Below are positions 63,116 to 64,000 of a DNA stretch of 64,000 nucleotides, one piece after another. The notes beneath the pieces were generated by a model. The model was not told the DNA's origin, did not search any database, and saw only the letters and a program-made list of their open reading frames with translations. The stretch is from Diphasiastrum complanatum. Its lineage: Eukaryota > Streptophyta > Lycopodiopsida > Lycopodiales > Lycopodiaceae. The position numbers were made by a program, and so were the translations under genes. The stretch is from positions 1 to 64,000 of the forward strand of contig MU832068.1 of the NCBI GenBank assembly GCA_029204225.1, given 5' to 3'. Position 1 is the stretch's first letter. Every line of letters begins with the position of its first letter.

Positions 63116-63270
63116 TGTTAGAAAGTATCAAGGATATAGCCCTTGCACAACACTCTAGGAACACAAATGGACGGGTAGCTCAGTGGTAAAGCACCCCACC
63201 GGAATGGGGCAGGTCCTAGGTTCACCAATCCCTAGCCCGACCACACACACCAAGTGTAAAACTTTTCACA
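63116..63270 (+). mobile_element. 5' LTR of the TRIM
   Basis: Begins TGTTAGAAAGT, ends AAACTTTTCACA; the primer site starts at 63271. Confidence 0.8.
63169..63242 (+). ncRNA. tRNA-like sequence in the TRIM 5' LTR
   Basis: GGACGGG pairs with CCCGACC at the 3' side with one A-A mismatch. D-arm-like GCTCAGTGGTAAAGC fits the A box (TAGCTCAGTGG). An anticodon-arm-like CCCCACCGGAATGGGG leaves an aberrant loop size. The T arm CTAGG...CCTAG is intact, but its loop is enlarged (TTCACCAATC), breaking the B box. It should be a tRNA-derived promoter rather than a functional tRNA. Confidence 0.65.
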
Positions 63271-63282
63271 TGGTATCAGATC
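63271..63282 (+). promoter_or_regulatory. TRIM primer binding site
   Basis: TGGTATCAGATC matches 10 of 12 bases of the usual TGGTATCAGAGC. Confidence 0.75.
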
Positions 63283-63334
63283 CATGGTTGTGGGTCTGGT
63301 CTAGGTGGGCAATAGCTAAAAAGGGCTACGACTT

Positions 63335-63343
63335 GAGGGGGAG
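63335..63343 (+). promoter_or_regulatory. TRIM polypurine tract
   Basis: GAGGGGGAG directly before the TGTTAG start of the 3' LTR. Confidence 0.75.
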
Positions 63344-63494
63344 TGTTAGAAAGTGTCAAGGCTAGCACAACACTCTAGGAACACAAATGGATGGGTAGCT
63401 CAATGGTAGAGCACCCCACCAGAATGGGGGAGGTCCTAGGTTCAATCCCTAGCCCTAGCCCGACCACACACACCAAGTGTAGAAACTTTTCAGA
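63344..63494 (+). mobile_element. 3' LTR of the TRIM
   Basis: Matches the 5' LTR throughout, apart from a shorter segment near its start, scattered substitutions and a CCCTAG duplication near 63452. Confidence 0.8.
63389..63465 (+). ncRNA. tRNA-like sequence in the TRIM 3' LTR
   Basis: A box TAGCTCAATGG with D-arm stem GCTC/GAGC, and a clean B box GGTTCAATCCC with T stem CTAGG/CCTAG. A 6-bp duplication (CCCTAG) separates the T arm from the acceptor 3' strand CCCGACC. No plausible 7-base anticodon loop. Confidence 0.65.
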
Positions 63495-63809
63495 ATTTAT
63501 AGGTTGATCAAAGATCTAACACATCAAATCTACAATGAGATAATTAGATTTTTACAAAGCAAATCACTAGTTTCACTCTGTCAATCTTGTTTGAAACAAA
63601 AACATTGAAAAATCACATAGATATGGTGAAAGTACAACTCCAGCAGCCTCTCACATGTGTGGGAAGTAACTTGAACTTTACACACTAATTTGTACTCCAA
63701 ATTTACAAGTAAACAATTGGTTAGACTCGCCCTGCTTCAAATTGATTTTAGGACCAATGCCTTGCACAAAATGAAGAGATTTAGACCATCATCAAAGCTC
63801 TTAGACTTG
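63495..63809 (-). mobile_element. Leader of a minus-strand copia element
   Basis: Sequence downstream (minus) of the primer site at 63810-63821. No gag frame is evident before the TRIM. Confidence 0.4.
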
Positions 63810-63821
63810 GCTCTGATACCA
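63810..63821 (-). promoter_or_regulatory. Primer binding site of a minus-strand copia element
   Basis: The minus strand reads TGGTATCAGAGC, a perfect initiator-tRNA complement. Confidence 0.85.
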
Positions 63822-64000
63822 TGTCAAAAATTAGTATAAAGGACTCATTTTGATCTAGAAAAGATCAATAAGATCGATTGGCAACTTCACTGTTGATCAA
63901 TCTTCAAACTAGCATCCAAAACTAGCTTTTACTTGACAGTTTCTACACATCCAAGCAAGAACAACAAAAAATAATGATCAAAGGTCTTCACACAGTTACA
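63822..64000 (-). mobile_element. Inner end of a copia 5' LTR running off the window
   Basis: It starts (plus) TGTCAAAAATTAG right after the primer site, like the LTR at 5557 (TGTCAAAATTC). The rest lies beyond the window. Confidence 0.65.

Larger units (their letters stand above)
63116..63494 (+). mobile_element. TRIM retrotransposon (379 bp) with tRNA-like LTRs
   Basis: Two LTRs of 155 and 151 bp, TGTTAG...CA/GA, flank only 73 bp. That interior starts with a primer site (TGGTATCAGATC) and ends with a polypurine tract (GAGGGGGAG). There is no coding capacity. Each LTR contains a tRNA-like sequence with Pol III A and B boxes. Target duplication is not evident (AATCA versus ATTTA), perhaps because the last base pairs have mutated. 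Non-autonomous, so it would rely on copia or gypsy enzymes. Confidence 0.8.

Noticed and set aside
63169-63465. Two functional tRNA genes
   Set aside because: Anticodon loops have the wrong size, one T loop is enlarged, the other has a 6-bp insertion before the acceptor strand, and both sit at the same position in LTRs.

Overview
This is plant nuclear DNA, almost certainly from a seed plant and probably a flowering plant with a repeat-rich genome. It contains one host gene with seven exons and plant splice signals. The rest is mostly nested Ty1/copia LTR retrotransposons with initiator-Met-tRNA primer sites (TGGTATCAGAGC), small DNA transposons and long (AG)n microsatellites. Nothing bacterial or organellar is visible, and the sequence alone does not give a species.

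Layout. 0-9 kb: half of a small inverted-repeat transposon inside an LTR fragment; an unrecognised acidic-protein gene relic; a transposon-derived gene relic on the minus strand; and a minus-strand copia element whose single LTR has internal sequence on both sides. 9-13 kb: a foldback element, a long (AG)n tract and decayed sequence. 13.2-18.1 kb: copia element A (plus strand) with a truncated 5' LTR, a gag-to-integrase deletion and a complete 3' LTR. 18.1-30.1 kb: pieces of a second copia lineage. Two of its members carry gag and non-standard cargo ORFs in place of integrase and reverse transcriptase. The better one (25625-30070, minus) is a non-autonomous TR-GAG-like element bounded by the 5-bp target-site duplication AATTG.

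32.5-39.3 kb: the only clear host gene, a TTL-type (tetratricopeptide-repeat thioredoxin-like) scaffold protein of about 1101 aa. It lies downstream of a GC-richer segment dense in ACGT-core (G-box/ABRE-like) motifs. Two of its six introns appear to be GC-AG.

39.3-64 kb: decayed coiled-coil coding sequence; a copia pol fragment with an intact RT-RNase H frame and 3' LTR (42.2-44.4 kb, minus); a transposase-like fragment; a degenerate plus-strand copia (46.3-47.8 kb); long AT-rich stretches without genes; a 781-bp hAT-like non-autonomous element with an 8-bp duplication (54.7-55.5 kb); and a second member of the element A family (60.3-62.8 kb, minus). At 63116-63494 there is a 379-bp miniature LTR retrotransposon (TRIM) whose two LTRs each contain a tRNA-like sequence with Pol III A and B boxes.

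How the parts relate. The intact RT-RNase H element at 42-44 kb has the same LTR ends (TGTGAA...TTCACA) and a similar polypurine tract as the gag-only element at 25.6-30.1 kb. It therefore represents the kind of autonomous partner such an element would need. The host gene is free of insertions.
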